Positions 10,003 to 20,524 of a stretch of DNA of 64,000 bases are shown here, piece by piece. A program made the position numbers and the translations under genes. The notes beneath the pieces are model-generated. The model was given only the letters and a program-made list of their open reading frames with translations, ran no database searches and was not told the origin of the DNA. Within the stretch, counting starts at the first letter, position 1, and each line of letters starts with the position of its first letter. This DNA comes from Argyresthia goedartella (taxonomy: Eukaryota; Arthropoda; Insecta; Lepidoptera; Argyresthiidae), in assembly GCA_949825045.1 (NCBI GenBank), contig OX463813.1, positions 1,984,001 to 2,048,000 of the forward strand. Reading direction: 5' to 3'.

Positions 10003-10695
10003 TTAAGCTCGCTCTGCGTCTATTAAGATTGTCTTACTACATCCACCCCATACCGAAATACAGTAGGTAAGAATCGACTCACATATAGCCGTATACACTC
10101 CCTTTAGGAGTCCATAGTCGGCACAGTTTCGCAATTGTTTCATGATGTAAATAATTTTACGGATTCTGGCTGTCAATGCTTTTATATGGTCTCTAAAGTT
10201 CAGATTTTTGTCAAGTATTATGCCTAGGTATTTAATCGATGTAGTATTTTGTATCTCAGGACATTGACATTGGGTAGAGATATTTCCGCATTTGTGAACT
10301 TTAATGTTGGGCAACGCTGGTGGCCCGGAGGCTTCGGTCTTATAAAAGCACAGGTACTTAGTTTTTGCAGTGTTCAGAGTAAGCAAGTTTTTTCGTAACC
10401 ATGTTGCTACATTGGACATACCGTTTTCAGCACTAGCAAAGACATTATTCCAGGAGGTATCGTTAAAAATTATGGCGGTGTCATCAGCATAGCAAAATAG
10501 GTCAGCTTTGGGTAGATTTATACTATATATGTCATTAATGTACATTAAGAAAAGAGTGGGGCCTAAGATACTGCCCTGTGGAATACCAAAGCCAACGGGT
10601 TCAAGTGGGCTACTATTTGTACCCACTTTTAGACATTGGAGTCTATTTGTGAGGTAGCTTTTAAACCAAGCAAGAACAGTACCTCGAATCCCCAT
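10003..10695 (-). pseudogene. C1 reverse transcriptase palm and thumb, second copy
   Basis: Same content as 7824-8495 with intact GIPQGSILGPTLF and CYADDTAIIF. The private stop near 7822 is absent here: the frame runs on through ILIDAERA to the TAA at 10003. This shared TAA therefore came first. Confidence 0.85.
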
Positions 10696-10800
10696 GTTAT
10701 GTAGTTTGTTTAGCAGTATGGGTGTAGAGACCGTATCAAACGCCTTTGCCAGATCAAGGAAGACACCAATGCAGGGTCTACCTTCATCTAGAAAGGTACA

Positions 10801-11006
10801 ATCGAACCAACTGAATCATGACCCTTTTGCCTGATAATTCGTTTGAAACTTTCAAAATTGTAAGATCTATCAAAATGTCAGTGTCTAATCAAATGATAAC
10901 AAGTTCGTTACCAAGGAAATAAACCTTCAAGCGAATTTCGACCTACTTGCATTTGAGGGGTTTAGCAAAATAAGCTTATGGTGGGTCATGATTCAGATGG
11001 TTCGAT
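10801..11006. mobile_element. 206-bp MITE in C1, second copy
   Basis: Same element, same site and same GTACA flanks as 8601-8806, offset 2200 bp. Absent from unit B. Confidence 0.85.
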
Positions 11007-12530
11007 AGTACATACACGTCTCACTAGTGAACTTACTGCGTCCTCAGTCGAGATACCCTTCCTAAAACCGAATTGACGATGGTAGAGCAACCTGTTTTGT
11101 TCCAAAAAACTAATTAGCCGTTTGTTAACTACCTTTTCCAGTAATTTGGAGAAAGTAGGAAGTAACGAGATCGGACGGTAATTAGAGGGTTCATCTTTTG
11201 GCCCTGCTTTATGGATTGGGCAAACCAAAGCTGTTTTCCAGACCTCTGGGAATTCACCCGTTGACATACTAAGATTAATTATATGGGTCAGAGGTTTTAT
11301 CACAAAGTATTTTAGTCTCTTGATGATGCTATTGCTAGTACCATCTATTCCTGGTGCACTACTAGAGGAGAGACGTTGAATCATGCATGTGAGTTCTACA
11401 CTATCAGTCGGTTGTAAAAATATGGAGTGACCATTTGTTTGCTGATTTGACGTTTTTGATGCAAGACTTTCTTTGGATTCATTGGTATCGTTTAAAATAT
11501 TTGTGGCTAAGTGTTTACCTACGTTACTAAAGTACTTATTACATTTGCACAGAGAGGAAATAGGATCATTGGAGATATTCAAAAGTTCAGTGGCTATAGG
11601 GTTTTTTGTTTTTGAGTGACATATGTCTTTGATACAACTCCAGGGCTTCTTGGGGTCATTTTTGTTTTCTTCCAGTGCTTTCGACTCGTAATCACGTTTT
11701 AGATTGTATAAAAGATTATTGCAGTAGTTTCTATAACGAGAAAAAGTCACCTTCAAAACATCGTTGTTGGGGTTTTTTCGCAATTTGTAATGCAATGCAT
11801 CGCGATTTTTCATGCATTTCATTAAACCTGGTGTTATGCATGGTTTTAGATTAAACTTGGATCTACTTATTATACCATGTTTTGTGTTTTTCGCAACAAT
11901 ATCAGAGATGATTTTAGAAAAAGATTTGGTGGCCACCTCGACCGATGTTTCAGTCATCACCGCAGACCAGTCGATGTTTTTTATTTTGATTTCGATTGAT
12001 TCATAGTCTACCTTCAACCGTGTTCTGGGTACTGGGTCAGATTTGACAGCAGTCTCAATTTCTATCATTGCTAAGTCGTGATCGGTTATATCTGTTTTGC
12101 AAACGATCGCCTGTGCCTTAAGAAATGATGATAAAAATATATGGTCCAAACAAGTAGTTAACCGAGTTGGCTCTGTTATAGCTGGTAGCAATTCACTCTC
12201 AGCCATCATACAAAGGTACTCCGATCGCTTATATCTTACATCGTCAGAAAGCAAATCTATATTGACATCACCTGCCAGAATTACCGGATGTTTGTCCTTA
12301 TAAATGTTAACAAGAAGATCGTGCAGAGAGTCAAGAAAAATGAGAGGAGTATCCGCGGGCGATCGGTAGATTGCAACGACAGTTGCGTTCCCAGGCAGTT
12401 CCAGTACAATGCAATTTGCGCCAATGAATTCAGGTTCAGACATAGATGCGCTAAGGACATTCCTTACATATACAACAACACCCCCAGACTTGTTAATGAA
12501 TCTAGCAGATTTGTAAATTTGTGTATCCAT
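11007..12530 (-). pseudogene. C1 endonuclease (most) and RT fingers, unit A
   Basis: Continuous frame with SGGVVVYVRN, VILAGDVNIDLL (Asp-Asn of the endonuclease), CLDHIFLSS, ITDHDLAMIEI (Asp-His), linker and RT finger motifs, interrupted at the MITE. Compared with unit B there is a 2-bp difference near 12515 (TTTGTAAATTTGTGT against TTTGTAAACTGTGT) that separates it from the N-terminus at 12502-12783. Confidence 0.85.
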
Positions 12531-12783
12531 CTAACGTTCCCACCAGTGTGTTCTCGCGAAGCCAACACTCAGTGAGTATAATGATATCAAACTCAATGTT
12601 AAGTCTCCTAAGTAAAACTTGAAATTCGTCGAAATGCAAATATATACTGCGAATATTATAAGTCAATATTTTCAGTTTTGAGTTATCGTGAAAGAAGCTC
12701 TCACATTCTTCAGGCAGATTTAATGAATGACACTTGATTACAAGAGTATTATCCAGATCATTTGCTAGTTCGACTTTATCCAT
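12502..12783 (-). pseudogene. C1 ORF2 N-terminus with first endonuclease motifs
   Basis: Starts at Met 12783 and contains LTYNIRSIYLHFDEF (catalytic Asn) and IILTECWLREN (catalytic Glu), then is shifted out of frame by a 2-bp indel near 12515. In unit B the same region is in one frame with the rest. Confidence 0.83.
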
Positions 12784-12830
12784 AGTCAGATATGGTAAAA
12801 ATTGAATGGCGGAGTGGGTTTGTTACTACC

Positions 12831-13296
12831 GGTGATGATGTTGTTTAATCCAGCGCTGATGTTGCTCGAGCTTTTGAAACATTCTTCACCAATGTACCCG
12901 TTCTCACAACAGACCGTCTAAATTCATCTCCATATGAAGCATGCTTTAACATGCTTTTTAAATTGCTCAAAGTTTGTCGAAAAAGGGATATTACAATGTT
13001 CAAGACTACTTAAATGACAGAACTGTATGGGGTTAATCTGGCTCAACACAGACCTTGCTGTTAATAATTTTGTATTTATTTATTCCTGCTTATTAATCAT
13101 AACAATTAAATTTTTCATATTTGTATTAGTTAAGCACAACCTATTTTTAAAAGAAATCTAAAAATCAATTTGTTGGAGTTTCTACGCCCTGCTTCTCCCA
13201 CAGAGTTCCAATGTAGAGAAGAGGCAAAAAATGACGTTTGCTAAGTATATGTAAATATCTACAGTAATAAAGTACTTTGACTTTGACTATGACTTT
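12831..13296 (+). pseudogene. D1 LINE remnant right of C1, unit A
   Basis: Resumes the D1 frame exactly where 6907-7058 stopped, runs to CCATATGAAGCA, then jumps over nearly the whole reverse transcriptase to the C-terminal end and 3' UTR (AATGTAGAGAAGAGGCAAAA) and the TTTGAC-type tail. A small palindrome AGCATGCTTTAACATGCT marks the deletion joint. Confidence 0.78.
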
Positions 13297-13299
13297 GTA

Positions 13300-13433
13300 G
13301 TAAAACGGGGTGTATTTTAATACCCAGGGGAGAATAGAGATAGCTCCCAATCTCTCTTCTCTAATACTTTACGAAGTAGTGGGCCTAATAGTTATTTCTA
13401 TTTACCCTTGGTTCTCAATACACCCCGTTTTAC
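13300..13433. mobile_element. 134-bp MITE with GTAAAACGGGGTGTATT ends, unit A
   Basis: A 17-bp perfect inverted repeat (GTAAAACGGGGTGTATT and its reverse complement) bounds 134 bp with no coding capacity. It is inserted directly at the TTTGAC tail of D1. Unit B has the same element at 25025-25158. Superfamily not determined. Confidence 0.72.
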
Positions 13434-13453
13434 GTTACCTACATTATTCTAGT

Positions 13454-13583
13454 CAGCCCCCTTAATTAGTAACTTTAATCCAGGTCAAATGCAACGCAGT
13501 GTCAATTGATTGTGCATAACTATGGGAAGTCTGACACTATTACATAGTTTAAGATCGATTCGAGTTACTGCATCAGGGGGCTG
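13454..13583. mobile_element. 130-bp MITE with CAGCCCCCT ends, unit A
   Basis: Begins CAGCCCCCTTAATTAGTAACT and ends with an imperfect inverted copy, ...AGTTACTGCATCAGGGGGCTG. CAG-type ends are seen in several DNA transposon groups; no flanking duplication was recognised. Unit B copy: 25179-25308. Confidence 0.6.
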
Positions 13584-14090
13584 GACGGATTTACACATGA
13601 TTAATAAAAGGTAAATAGGTAGTACAGACAAATACATACTCTAACACTCTATGATGTGATAGCCGGGTGCGATGCTACGATACGATCTCCCGCTCGAAAC
13701 ACTGCCGGCTTACTGACAAAAAGGCAACGCGGTAGGTACGTGGTCGTGGTAGGTAGGGGATTCCCATAGCAGCGCTAATTTTGAATCGATTTGGCGGCGC
13801 ACCTTTGACTCTGTTTCACGATTAACATGTCAACCCATCACTAAAAGGCGCTCGTGACGTCACAGTAGGTAGCGAAAAAGTTACACGGTTGATTTTAATA
13901 CATTCTACCGTGTTTGCTGCGTCTATCTCGATATCTGGTCTGTGTTCACGCACATTACCTTTCTGAGGGGCTTATATTATGTTTGACACAACCTAGCCTA
14001 ATTCAAATAGCTGCTTTGGTCTATTATTTTACGCTGTACGCGATGTATCACTTCACGTCTAAACGTGACGCCGACGTCTGGCGGGGACGC

Positions 14091-14222
14091 TGTAGTGTGT
14101 CACCACCTTTAACCTATACGTCTGTATAATAACCAATGTCTGTGTCCATCCTTAGTCAATAAACGCCCGTCTTTGAACGAACAAACACGTCTCTCACTAC
14201 ATCCCATAGGCCCATCCCTACA
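14091..14222 (+). mobile_element. Short LTR-like sequence with primer-site-like TGGCGACC, unit A
   Basis: Starts TGTAGTGTGTCACC and ends CCCTACA (132 bp), followed at once by TGGCGACC, which resembles a tRNA primer-binding site of Ty3/gypsy-type elements. It includes AATAAACG. The same block starts abruptly at the same TGTAGTGTG in unit B (25806) and at 35970, which supports 14091 as a true left end. No gag or pol follows. The region before it (13584-14090) shows no gene. Confidence 0.55.
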
Positions 14223-14441
14223 TGGCGACCTTTTCAGGCCAGCCTGCCATAAAAGGCAGTTCTGCGCCGAATGGCATATTTCGTGTAAAGTGAAATGATA
14301 TTTTGGACTAAAGTGAAATAAAATGTGAAAAGGACAAAAAGTGCTAAAATTATACCTAAAAACTACAGTAAGAAAATTATACCTTTATACATACAAATAA
14401 ACTGTTAATAGATTCAATATATAAGGAACTACTTAAATAAA
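14223..14441 (+). other. Leader-like sequence after the short LTR
   Basis: AT-rich sequence rich in GTGAAAT motifs, no reading frame. It resembles the untranslated leader of an LTR element and continues across the Z1 insertion at 19358 onward. Target of Z1. Confidence 0.4.
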
Positions 14442-14681
14442 GCCACCAAATCAAACAGTGAACACACCGCTCACAGTCACCACATTCCTAAAGCATTCCT
14501 AATAAACCATTGATCAACAGTTCGCTCAAAAAATAGAGAATTTAACCTCCTAAACACAATTTCAATAGTATCCGTTACCAGTGTCATCATTTCAAATCCC
14601 AAACATAAACAATCAAAGTTCCCATAATCGCCACTGCATCACCGTGTCGCACCTGTCAAGATTACACAACCGTCCTACAAG

Positions 14682-14833
14682 AACTCAGGCAACACGATTA
14701 AAGTAGTTTCGCTACTTGCCACTAGAGGGCGTTACGTGTAGTTATCCTGAATATATAAACTCAGGCAACACGATAAAAGTAGTTTCGCTACCTACCACTA
14801 GAGGGAGTTACGTGTAGTTCAACCTGAATAACC
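14682..14833 (+). repeat. Two 76-bp monomers in the Z1 5' UTR
   Basis: Two direct copies starting AACTCAGGCAACACGAT at 14682 and 14758, each with AAGTAGTTTCGCTAC and ACTAGAGGG.GTTACGTGTAG. They differ at a handful of positions and end just before the ORF1 ATG at 14834. Tandem 5' monomers can act as internal promoter units in LINEs; that role is inferred from position only. Confidence 0.75.
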
Positions 14834-15040
14834 ATGGAACAGTCACATGCTCTAATTAAATGTGCAGGATGTTTACAAATTATCCTAGACAGACTACATC
14901 TTACCTGTTCCTTATGCAACGAAACATACGACCTCGACTGTGCTAACGTGTCAATAAAACGCTTCTATAACACAATGTCTCCAGAACGCAAGAAAAAATG
15001 GCTTTGCCAATGCTGTAGATGTATATTATATAATGCGTAA
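14834..15040 (+). pseudogene. Z1 ORF1, N-terminal PHD-like zinc finger
   Basis: Sixty-eight residues with Cys pairs CAGC, CSLC, and WLCQCCRC, and DLDCANVSIKRFYNTMSPE, a pattern I know from ORF1 proteins of insect CR1-group LINEs (PHD-type finger). The frame stops at 15040, overlapping the start of 15033-16310 by ATGCGTAA. In related proteins finger and downstream domain are one chain, so this is most likely a frameshift rather than a separate gene. Confidence 0.72.
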
Positions 15041-16310
15041 ATTGCCAAAGACAAGCAATATCAACACCCCAGTACGTCAACATCAACTATTCCCCACGAA
15101 CGATATCCAGAACGATACATCTCTAAATAATATGAACGTTACCTTCAGAAAAAAAGCTCCAATGATGACATTGGAAGACTCCATCCTAACGGACTCTAAC
15201 CAAAGCATTGTTGGGGACACACTTCAAGAACCTATAGAGGATACTATAATCCAAGACGAATCTTCATCACAGAAAAACATCGCATTAAACAACATCATGT
15301 ACGATGAAAAACCAAGATTCCCGAACAACACTCCTGATGGTGACGCCCAAATATCCATACTAGACCATGTTGGCAAACTACTTAAGAATTTTTGCAGAGA
15401 TATGGAGAGGGCGATTGCCAAAGAATTTAGTGATATAAAGTGCGAACTAACAGAATTACGAACAGCAATTACAGGCAAACTAAATGACAAAGAAATACAC
15501 GAAAAAAAAGACCACGACCAGTCTAAACTAGTGCAAAAACCAGAACAAATAGGTTATGACAATCCTTCCGTCAAGCAAAAAATAGAGCAAACGATTGATG
15601 ACAATATCACCTGCCTTGAAAGACGAAAAGCTGAGCTGAAAGCAGAGATACAGGAACTCCAAAAAGCCGTCAACCACCAAAAACAAACTGCAAACCAACC
15701 AATAAATATGTCCCCTGACACCGATATCAAAAAGAAAATTGTCTTATACGGTTTCGAAGAACACCCCTGGGAGGACCAAAACGAACTATACAACCGAATC
15801 GTTGATGCATTTCAAGAAATTCTAAACATAGATCTTACCGGTCACATCGAGGATATACAAAGAATAGGTAAAAGGAGAAACAGACGAACAATACTGGTTG
15901 AATTACTAAGCAAGAACATGACTAAACAAATTTTACAAAGAGCCCATTATTTCAAAAATACAGGCATTACCATCTTTGAATGCCTTGACGAAGAATCACG
16001 AGAGTACAGAAGAAAATTAATTGAAATCTTAATAAAATCGCGACGGGAAGGCCACCGAGCTCACATACTTAATAATAAACTTTACATTGATGGCACAGAA
16101 CTCAAAGATATTGACAGTAAAATGCAGAACAACACAACAAATACAATAGAGAATGTGTCAGTACCAGCAAATGAAGAAACAAAAAATCCATCACCTAACA
16201 ACGAGAGCTCCCAACAACATCCAAAAAACAGGCAAAATAGATACAAAGAAAATAACAACCGAAACAATAACAATATCCCAAGACAACAAGTACAGACATT
16301 TCGTTACTGA
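15033..16310 (+). CDS. Z1 ORF1, coiled-coil and FP-like nucleic-acid-binding part
   Basis: 425 residues. The first half is polar and acidic, then a coiled coil around residues 165-225 (ERRKAELKAEIQELQKAV), then a domain KKKIVLYGFEEHPWED...DIQRIGKRRN...RTILVELLSKN...REYRRKLIEI, the FP25K-like module found in ORF1p of many insect LINEs. The C-terminal tail is rich in Asn, Gln and Lys. Role: binds element RNA and chaperones target-primed reverse transcription. The frame is free of stops. Confidence 0.78.
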   Translation: MRKLPKTSNINTPVRQHQLFPTNDIQNDTSLNNMNVTFRKKAPMMTLEDSILTDSNQSIVGDTLQEPIEDTIIQDESSSQKNIALNNIMYDEKPRFPNNTPDGDAQISILDHVGKLLKNFCRDMERAIAKEFSDIKCELTELRTAITGKLNDKEIHEKKDHDQSKLVQKPEQIGYDNPSVKQKIEQTIDDNITCLERRKAELKAEIQELQKAVNHQKQTANQPINMSPDTDIKKKIVLYGFEEHPWEDQNELYNRIVDAFQEILNIDLTGHIEDIQRIGKRRNRRTILVELLSKNMTKQILQRAHYFKNTGITIFECLDEESREYRRKLIEILIKSRREGHRAHILNNKLYIDGTELKDIDSKMQNNTTNTIENVSVPANEETKNPSPNNESSQQHPKNRQNRYKENNNRNNNNIPRQQVQTFRY

Positions 16311-18027
16311 TTTAGTTATAAAATTCCAAAATATACAAAGTATAGGAAACAAAGTACATCTAATAGAAAATTTACTACATAAGTCTAATATTGCAGTACT
16401 AGCATTATGTGAACTCTGGAGAGATGAAAACTTCTGTAATGCACTGGTTTTCCCAGGATACCAAGTGGCATCGATTTTTTGTAGACAACACCATATAGGC
16501 GGAGGAGTAGGTATATTAATTAAAGATGATATTGAATTTATTAATAGAACAGATATTATTAACTTTTCAATAGAATATATATTCGAGTTATGTGCAATTG
16601 AAATACCAAAGTTAAATTGTTTAATTATAGGATTACATAGATTAGATCGTCAAATAGAAATATTTTATGAACAAATACGGAGAATTCTCTCCCACTTAAA
16701 CAATAAGGAAAAAAGCAAACATGTGATAATAGGGGAAGACTTTAACATAAATATACTAGATATTAAAAACAAACAAAGTCAAGAGCTCTTAAACACAATG
16801 CGCTCCTTTAATCTAACACAATTAATAAATGAACCAACACGTGTTACACCTACAAGCTCAACTTGAATTGACCTGTTATTCACAAATTACAAACCGCTCA
16901 TAAAAAAGTCCTACGTAGAGGATCATGGCCTGTCCGATCATAAATCAGTAAACGCAAATATAAATATTAAAGACCAGAAAAATAAAACCCTATACACTGA
17001 AAGGAGAATATTCTCAAATAGTAAAATTCAAGCATTTAAAAAATCCTTACAAGAAATAAACTGGGACACAATTTTCCACAACACCAAAAACTCAAATCTA
17101 AGATATGAGCTATTTCATACAATAATATCCAAACATTTAGACAATCATATTCCAAAACAAGTAATAAAAATAAAAAATGTACAGAAAAAAGGATGGTTAA
17201 CAACAGGTTTAAAAAAAGCGTGCATGCACAAGATAATACTTCGGATTATTTTTAATGAAACCAATAGCAAAGTATTAAAGACATATTACAAAACATATAG
17301 TAATATCTTAAAACGCAGTGTGAAGTTGTCAAAAAGATTAGACTATATCAGACAAATGGCAAAATCGGACAATAAATCTGTAACTATGTGGAAAATAATA
17401 AAAAATAAAACTGGTAAAACAAACAATACCAAGATAAAAAATATAAACTTAAATATAAACAATGAAATTGAGAAATGTCCTAATAAAATAGCTAATAAAT
17501 TTAACGAATATTTTTTATCGATAGGTGAAATTGGACAAAATAACATTGCCCAAGGGCGTCCAGTAATAAATCCCCCATCTTCCTCAATGTACCTTTGTCC
17601 AGTTGACAGTAAAGAAATCCTAAACATAATAAAGACAATTAAAAACAAACACAGTCATGGTATAGATGAGATACCCCCAATTTTGATTAAACAATGCGCA
17701 GAAGAACTATGCGCACCACTAGCAACTCTAATAAACCAAAGCTTCGAAGAAGGAATATTTCCAGATCAATTAAAAATTTCCCTAGTTAAACCACTTCATA
17801 AAAAAGATGATAAAATGACCTCTAGCAACTACAGACCAATAGCCCTGTTACCCAGTTTTTCCAAAATTTACGAAAAAGCAATGTGCAATAGATTGTATAA
17901 TTTCTTAGAAAAAAATAACATCCTCGATGAGAGCCAACACGGGTTTCGAAAACATAGATCCACAACTCTTGCTGTTTACAAATATTTACAAATATATACA
18001 AATGGCACTACAACACATAAACGATAA
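16153..18027 (+). pseudogene. Z1 ORF2, endonuclease and RT fingers
   Basis: Endonuclease motifs FQNIQSIGNK (Asn), LALCELWRDE (Glu), IIGEDFNINIL (Asp, Asn) and, past a TGA at 16864-16866, IDLLFTN and LSDHKSV (Asp-His). The frame then stays open through the linker to RT motifs NKHSHGIDEIPP, SNYRPIALLPSFSKIYEK and ESQHGFRKHRSTT. It is lost near 17985, where a TACAAATAT unit is locally repeated (slippage). The start overlaps the end of ORF1; the endonuclease itself begins around 16300. Confidence 0.84.
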
Positions 18028-18214
18028 AAAATACGCCCTAGGCCTTCTCCTAGATATGACAAAAGCGTATGACAAAGTATTGTACAAAATCTTACTGGAA
18101 AAAATCTATAATTCTGGCATACGAGGACAAGCACACCAATGGTTCCAATCTTACCTACAAAACAGAAAACAAATTGTGCAAATAGAATACCTAAATAAAG
18201 AAAAAATAACATAG
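18002..18214 (+). pseudogene. Z1 reverse transcriptase motif A segment
   Basis: Continues the RT after the slippage frameshift: MALQHINDKKYALGLLLDMT followed by KAYDKV (motif A with catalytic Asp), then WFQSYLQNRKQIVQI. Lost again at about 18212 by a further shift. Confidence 0.8.
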
Positions 18215-18828
18215 AACTCATACGATCCGACGAAAAACAGCAAAATAATTCAATACCCCAAGGAAGTGTACTAGGATGTGTGCTCTTCCTTATCTACATA
18301 AATGACTTGCCAAAGGTGCTCAATAGCAATATTAATCAACCTGTATTATTTGCAGATGATGTATCAATACTCATGAAGTTAGATAAAAAATCAGACCCAA
18401 CAAATGAAATGGTAAATACAATTTCGATAGTATCAAATTGGCTTCGTGATCATAACCTAGAAATCAACTTCAAAAAAACTAAAATAATAGAATTTAGACC
18501 ACTTAATAAACCACCATTAAAGATTGCAATAAAATTTGAAAATAACATTATAGAACAAGTAAACACATTTAACTTATTAGGCATACAAATCGATGCAAAC
18601 CTAAATTGGAAAGACCACGTAAACCACGTAAAAGCCAAATTATCCAAATTTATTTACGCTCTATTCCACTTAAAACTAAGCACAAATACTGAAACTGCAT
18701 TAACAGCATACTATGCCTACGCATACTCCTGGTTGAAGTATGGAATAATGCTATGGGGTAAGTGTGCATGCAAAACAAATATTTATAATTCAAAAGAAAA
18801 TTGTCAGAATACTTGCAAAAATTTATAA
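18215..18828 (+). pseudogene. Z1 reverse transcriptase palm and thumb
   Basis: Contains NSIPQGSVLGCVLFLIYIND, the catalytic LFADDVSILMK and NLLGIQIDANLNWKDHV. It runs out of frame near 18762, where the C-terminal segment takes over. Confidence 0.83.
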
Positions 18829-19165
18829 CAAACAAAGCTGTAAACCCTACTTCAAAAAATATGAATTAATGACACTTCCTGCCATGTATATATTCGATAC
18901 ATGTTTATTCGTATTTAATAAACACCGAATATTTCCCCAAGTAAAAGACACACATAATTTTAATACAAGACATAAAGAAAGATTAAATCTACCACAATCC
19001 CGAATAAAAATGCTCAACTGTAGCCCGTACTACATGGCAATTAGACTCTTTAACAAATTACCTATTGATATAAAAAATAAAGAAAACCAGCCACTATTCA
19101 CTAAAAGGCTTAAACAATACCTTATTAATATGTGTCCATACACAATTGAGGATTACCTTCAATAA
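18764..19165 (+). pseudogene. Z1 ORF2 C-terminal segment
   Basis: C-terminal domain of the LINE reverse transcriptase (IIQKKIVRILAKIYNKQSCK, LFNKLPIDIKN). The stop at 19163-19165 is followed by a short 3' UTR and the GATTT tail, so this is the natural end. Confidence 0.8.
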
Positions 19166-19357
19166 ATTGTAAACCTAGAAATAGCTATAAGTGCTTAAAT
19201 AATTGTTATTAGTTAAGATTTAATACATTCCAGTTGATAAGTGTTTTTGCATTACCCGAAAAGGGTCCATAATAGAGACTGTTATTAAATTTTAAGACCT
19301 TATTTATACATTATGGTGCAATAAAGTTTTGATTTGATTTGATTTGATTTAAATAAA

Positions 19358-20524
19358 ATAATGGACATTTAAATGAAGATTAAAATTACATAGCAATTAT
19401 ATATCTACATAATTAAGAAGACCGCAAAATAAAACTAGAACCAAAAGCAGAACCAGTGACCAAATTAAAAACCAAATTACCTAAAAACCCAAATTATAAA
19501 GAGTATTCCTGCTGGGTGCCGGGTGATCTGTGCAAGCCTAGATGATGTGCGACGCAGGGCGCATGGCGAATTGTACGCTGTACAATGTACGGGTCCGATG
19601 AGGAGCAGCTGGGAGATGTTGTCCCGGAGTGATGAGCTGCAGCACCACGCAGTAGGAATGATAGGAACCACGTGAAGTCTTCATGAGTGAGTCGTGACCA
19701 ATTTTTTCCAATTCCATGTCAATGAATTATACATTTTATGCGAGTTAATTTGATTTATTTTATCAGATGTTGTTTTGAGTGTTAAATAATAATGACGGAA
19801 ATTGTTAATTTGGAAATAAAAGAAAAATAATGATCGAATAGAAATTGAATATTTAAGTAGGTATTTTATAAATGATTTGTAGTATTTACTTTACACCCCT
19901 GAATATGGTCTACTTAATAAATAATTCGGATTAATTTGTAAAGGGTTGACGACAAGAACTAAATTTTTTTTTAATAATTTAATTTGATGATGAATGAGTT
20001 AAAGGGGATGACATTGATTGTGTGGCGTATGTTTGTGTGTATTTTTTCCAGTAAATTTATAATTTTAAATTGTAAAGTATTTACAATAATTTCCTTAGTA
20101 ACATATCCAGTTAATACGTATTCAAACCATATTTGCATGTAACGCGATGCAATACAATACAGTTAACAACAGAGTACCAAATTAGGGGACCACCGAGAAT
20201 TTGTTTTAGTTCTGACAAAAATGGATCGTGACGATACCTACCAGCTCTTATTACAGGTGCAGATGAGCAATAGCAATGATAATGAATTCATTAGAAACCG
20301 TATGTGGTGATGGATGTTTGTTTAGAGTTCAGCAGAGAAATTAAGTATGGAACCGTATGGATGATAAATAGATACCAAGGTTAAAATTGCATTGGTGGGG
20401 GTGGGATTACATTGAAAGTTTATGAAAATGATGATGTATAATGAATGTATGATGTTTTTTTTATTATTATTACAGGATTCTGATAATATTTAGTATATTG
20501 AAAGATGTTTGATCGCAACAGTAA
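19358..20524 (+). other. Non-coding stretch between Z1 and the D1 endonuclease, unit A
   Basis: Same as 26159-27326 in unit B. AT-rich, with a more balanced patch at 19500-19680 (GTGCCGGGTGATCTGTGC) that probably continues the leader of the short LTR element. A 29-codon ORF at 20221 (MDRDDTYQLLLQVQ) is seen in both units but has no recognised relatives. No other gene recognised. Confidence 0.45.

Larger units (their letters stand above)
9658..11800. repeat. Second copy of the 2143-bp tandem duplication
   Basis: Identical to 7458-9600 apart from a few substitutions, at a constant offset of 2200 bp (2143 bp unit plus 57 bp filler). It carries the same MITE at the same place, so the MITE predates this duplication. 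Confidence 0.92.
7059..12830 (-). mobile_element. C1, CR1-like LINE inserted in D1, internally duplicated
   Basis: A single-ORF2 LINE lying on the minus strand with endonuclease and reverse transcriptase. Read on its own strand it starts about 47 bp before the ORF2 Met (12783), lacks ORF1 (5' truncation), and ends at 7059 in an ATTTCT tandem tail after a 369-bp 3' UTR. Such a microsatellite-like tail is usual in the CR1 group. The copy contains a 206-bp MITE and an internal 2143-bp tandem duplication (7458-9600 and 9658-11800). Exact clade within the Jockey/CR1 superfamily is not certain. Confidence 0.82.
14442..19348 (+). mobile_element. Z1, 4.9-kb CR1-group LINE private to unit A
   Basis: Complete-looking LINE: 5' UTR with duplicated monomers, ORF1 with PHD-type finger and FP-like domain, ORF2 with endonuclease and reverse transcriptase, and a GATTT tandem tail (19328-19348). 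It is flanked by TTAAATAAA on both sides (14433-14441 and 19349-19357). Unit B keeps the unoccupied site (TTAAATAGATAAAATAATGG at 26148). Several frameshifts and a stop show that it has been decaying or was defective when inserted. Confidence 0.87.

Noticed and set aside
11812..12575. Plus-strand frames of 64-95 codons (also 23404-24125)
   Set aside because: Antisense of the C1 endonuclease. They recur in both units only because the units are duplicates.
13914..14129. 71-codon frame MLRLSRYLVC... (also 25629-25844)
   Set aside because: Runs into the short LTR-like sequence; no domain, and conserved between units only by recent duplication.
15224..15793. Minus-strand frames inside Z1 ORF1
   Set aside because: Shadows of the plus-strand coiled-coil ORF1, which has recognisable domains.
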